The position numbers and the translations under genes were made by a program. A stretch of DNA of 60,000 nt from Polytrichum commune (taxonomy: Eukaryota > Streptophyta > Polytrichopsida > Polytrichales > Polytrichaceae), in NCBI GenBank assembly GCA_950295325.1, contig OX485807.1, positions 2,732,501 through 2,792,500 of the forward strand, given 5' to 3'. The notes beneath the pieces are model-generated. The model did not search any database and had not been told where the DNA came from. It saw only the letters and a program-made list of their open reading frames with translations. The stretch's first letter is position 1. Every line of letters starts with the position of its first letter. Below, in pieces: positions 57,033 to 60,000 of the stretch.

Positions 57033-60000
57033 GTTCATGATGCAATTTCCAAATGTTTTAGTTGAAACACGTGCTCAACTATGCAAGGCACAATATTGGA
57101 AGTAACTAAGATCTCTTAGAGACCAAGGCGTGCAAAGCATGTGACAATTTCAAATAAGATCTTCAAATATCCACACCGTAACACTTTCACATGTATTACA
57201 ACTTCATGATCATTCATTTTATCACACATATTGTTTGCCACATTAGTCCCGTGTTGTTCACATGCCTACTTAGTAGGTCAAAAGTCAATATGGTTGGGTA
57301 TTATACCCTCGCCAAGGCCGAGTACCACATGCACCTAGTAGCAACATTAGAGCCAACATGTGGCCTATTGGGTGTGCTTTTGAGATTGGCCTTGTGCTCT
57401 TAATAAAGTCACAACAATGCTTGTGGTGAAGTCGAGGACATGTTTTAACCCTTAACTTCTTGGAGGATATTGTGGTCTCAATAGATCATCTAAAAGCAAT
57501 ATATTTAGAGTTCAATTTTTATCACGCCTTAAAGAAATGTTGTTTCCAATGGTTTTGAGATCACATCAATACAATAGCAATTTTCACTAACTTCATGATT
57601 TAATTAATAATCGATTTAGAGAAAGTGTGATAAATATATGGAGTAAAATCAGAGTTCAAACTTCCAAGATTACATTAAGAAAAAAAAGTTGAGTTAAGAA
57701 AACAAAATCCATATAAATTTGACAATATTCAATCAAAAGAATATGAACTTTCTATATATAATAATGTATCAACAAAAATAAAAATTGCTTCATTATTGAC
57801 TATACAAATCGAGGAACACAATGATACCCATTGTGGGACCTTCATAGTACCTTCCTTTTGGATGAATTTGCCTTCAAGAGTCATTGATAGGCCCATAACA
57901 AGCCTCCCAAGAGTTAAAGGTTAAACATATGCAAAACATTTCATAAATAAGCTCACTCTTTGGCAAAAGTGGCGAGTTCTTTATCGATGTAATTGAAAAC
58001 AAAGCTATGGCTATAACCATTATTGCCAATGCAACTTAGCATAGGTTTATGTCTCTAAAGTCGTGTATATATGCACGTGTGACTTTAAAGTTTATGTATA
58101 TCATCCATGTAGTAGGTCAGATTCAACACTTTAAAGTCAACCTTGATATTTTCCGCCACATCACATTCCCAATCCCAAGACAAGTATCAATATGCCCCAA
58201 TTTGTTTAGTGGAAGTACACCAAACTTGACCCGCACACACATGGACGGGAAGTTAAGTTTCTAAGAATCCAACTTAAGGTATGCCGGTGTTAATTGGTAA
58301 CTTTTCTTTATGAGACCCCTATATTTGATTGGTGTGTGGTTTGGTGAGGTCAAAGAACAAAACATCATAGCGACACTTGTTTAAACGAGGTTAGACTGCA
58401 TTTTCATAATATATTAACCATTGCAGAATTAAAAAGTGAAACGCAAATGCGAGGACTTATGTATTTAGATACGAAATCGATAAACATGCACTTTTAATGA
58501 TGACACAATTAAATCACGAGACGTCTGATTATCAATGTGGATTTCGCTGATGGTTCATCATAAATTTGCTAATACAACACAACTTTGAAAACATACATAT
58601 CATCAATAGAAGATAGAGAACAAGAAAAAACAACCCACCCGAATACCACCCGCATACCTTACGCATGAAGTGGTGAGCTACATCGCAAATTAATATAGAG
58701 GAGCCTCTTTTGATGAATGACTTCAAGAGTGTAAATAGATGGGTCCCGACACGACACCTTGAAGAAAAGAACCGAAGTTTGAACATCTCTTTTTGGGTCA
58801 AATTTGAAAGGTGCAAATTCCAATATGACATGTCCGTCCTAGTGGACCATGTGGCACACCCAAAGAATGCCTTTTCCAAAGATATTGTTGGGACCCTCCT
58901 TTACAAACTCTCGGTGCATACCCTTGCCAAGAGAAACTTGCTCATAAGGTGACAAGCCTAGGCACGCATTCGGTTGTGATATAAGATTTGGATCTTGTTC
59001 TAGATCGGAGATCAAAGGTGACATGGCATAACTCAAATCGTGGAAACACACAACCAATTCAAAGGACCGGTCACATTCTTCACGAGCCTACATGAGCCTT
59101 TCCTTGTGGTGGTGTCCCAAATTTTAGCATGTACCATGCATCACATGAATATGTATTTGGTAATGAATTCCTCTAAGTTTGATGTGTTATAGCTTAGTCC
59201 ACATTGCATGTAACCCTTGATTCAATTAAAATGGTTTATGGTATGATTATGCTTGCTTTCTCATGAAGTCAACATTTTGTTCTATTTGTAGAGAGACATA
59301 TATATATATATATGGATTTGATTACTATATTTAGTGTGCATGAGTTTAATTTGGCAATGGGAATGATTGCGAATCGTGCAAGTGTTTTGTAACTCCTTTA
59401 CGAATTGATTAATCAATCCTTGGATGACATGCACTTATTTAGTTATATATTGTTCTCATTGTCAATCCACACATAATATCATAATAACATATTTTTCTTA
59501 TTTACCTTCTAATGTCACATTTAGCAAGATAAATATAATTACTTGGATGTGTGTGAAACTTGGTAAATACATTGCTGGTTGTCATGTAATATTCACAAGG
59601 ATAGAGTTCAACCCTAAGGACGATTTTTTTTTTCCTTCTTTTTTTTGGGGGGGAGGGAGGGGGTTGTCACCTCAAAACAACGTGTCTTGTAACGTTGAAG
59701 GAAGTCTAATTAGAAGTTGACATACAGAAGAAAATTGATTGTGAAGGGCTTGTAAAGGACAACTCTTGGACTATAATTGTTCGGTTGGAACACACCATTG
59801 TTGGGTGGGTATTTGATTTTGTAAATAAACTCCAGTTATGGTTTTTTTCACACAAACTAGAAGAAAAGGACATCCGATGTTGGGGGTTTTGTACGACTTC
59901 CACTCAATGTTGTTCCATTACTCTTGCAACTTCGTCCAAAGGCCATCCTTGCTAATGGGGAGGTTTTACGGATTCAGAGGCACCAATTCACTCTATTTCA
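57033..60000. other. Intergenic, no gene recognised
   Basis: AT-rich with small ORFs only. The words AGACCCCTATATTTGATTGGTG and GTGTGGTTTGGTGAGG at 58313-58350 match 15498-15532, a dispersed repeat. A (TA)n tract occurs near 59297-59312 and a mixed T/G homopolymer stretch at 59626-59662. Nothing RNA-like was recognised. Confidence 0.35.

Noticed and set aside
1-60000. CRISPR arrays, operons or bacterial gene clusters
   Set aside because: None found. Spliced genes, nuclear-type tRNA and plant transposons show eukaryotic chromosomal DNA.

Overview
The window is nuclear DNA from a land plant. The genes have introns with GT/AG borders, there is a nuclear-type tRNA-Phe, and most of the sequence is AT-rich and packed with old transposons. 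The three protein genes that can be fully reconstructed belong to plant families: an integral-membrane DUF7733 protein, a CBE1-like eIF4E-binding protein and a plastid RETICULATA (DUF3411) protein. Their divergence from the flowering-plant members I remember, especially the CBE1 N-terminus, makes a non-angiosperm such as a lycophyte, fern or bryophyte plausible. The clade cannot be fixed from the sequence alone.

Layout. 0-2.7 kb: exons of a leucine-rich-repeat gene on the minus strand, HPCA1-like, with 72-75-nt LRR exons. 3.1-4.6 kb: a decayed unknown gene carrying two MITEs. 5.8-13.1 kb: transposon graveyard with a hAT transposase relic split by an unrecognised element (called T here), plus a degenerate tRNA-Phe at 10.8 kb. 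14.2-16.1 kb: three diverging copies of the leader region of the next gene, interrupted by two MITEs. 17.0-18.5 kb: DUF7733 gene (+, two exons). 20.7-26.9 kb: CBE1-like gene (-, nine exons). 27.2-30.2 kb: its upstream region with (CT)n tracts and repeated blocks. 31-32 kb: second T copy. 32.1-39.7 kb: a tandem pair of about 1 kb repeats (R), the second broken by a tRNA-derived SINE, a hAT element and a 4.08 kb CCGGA-rich LTR-like element with a 650-codon ORF. 40.7-46.6 kb: MITE field (PIF/Harbinger-like, hAT-like, Mutator-like). 48.8-53.3 kb: RETICULATA-like gene (-, eight exons), with decayed copies of its exon 1 donor region in intron 1 and a hAT element 226 bp upstream of its start codon. 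55-60 kb: degenerate repeats without a recognisable gene.

The genes do not form a pathway: their products act at the cell surface (LRR), in membranes (DUF7733), in cytoplasmic translation control (CBE1) and in the plastid (RETICULATA). What links the loci is repeated duplication of sequence at or near gene edges, and nested insertions whose target-site duplications can still be read. Exon borders and identities come from reading splice sites and motifs by eye. No alignment or database search was run.
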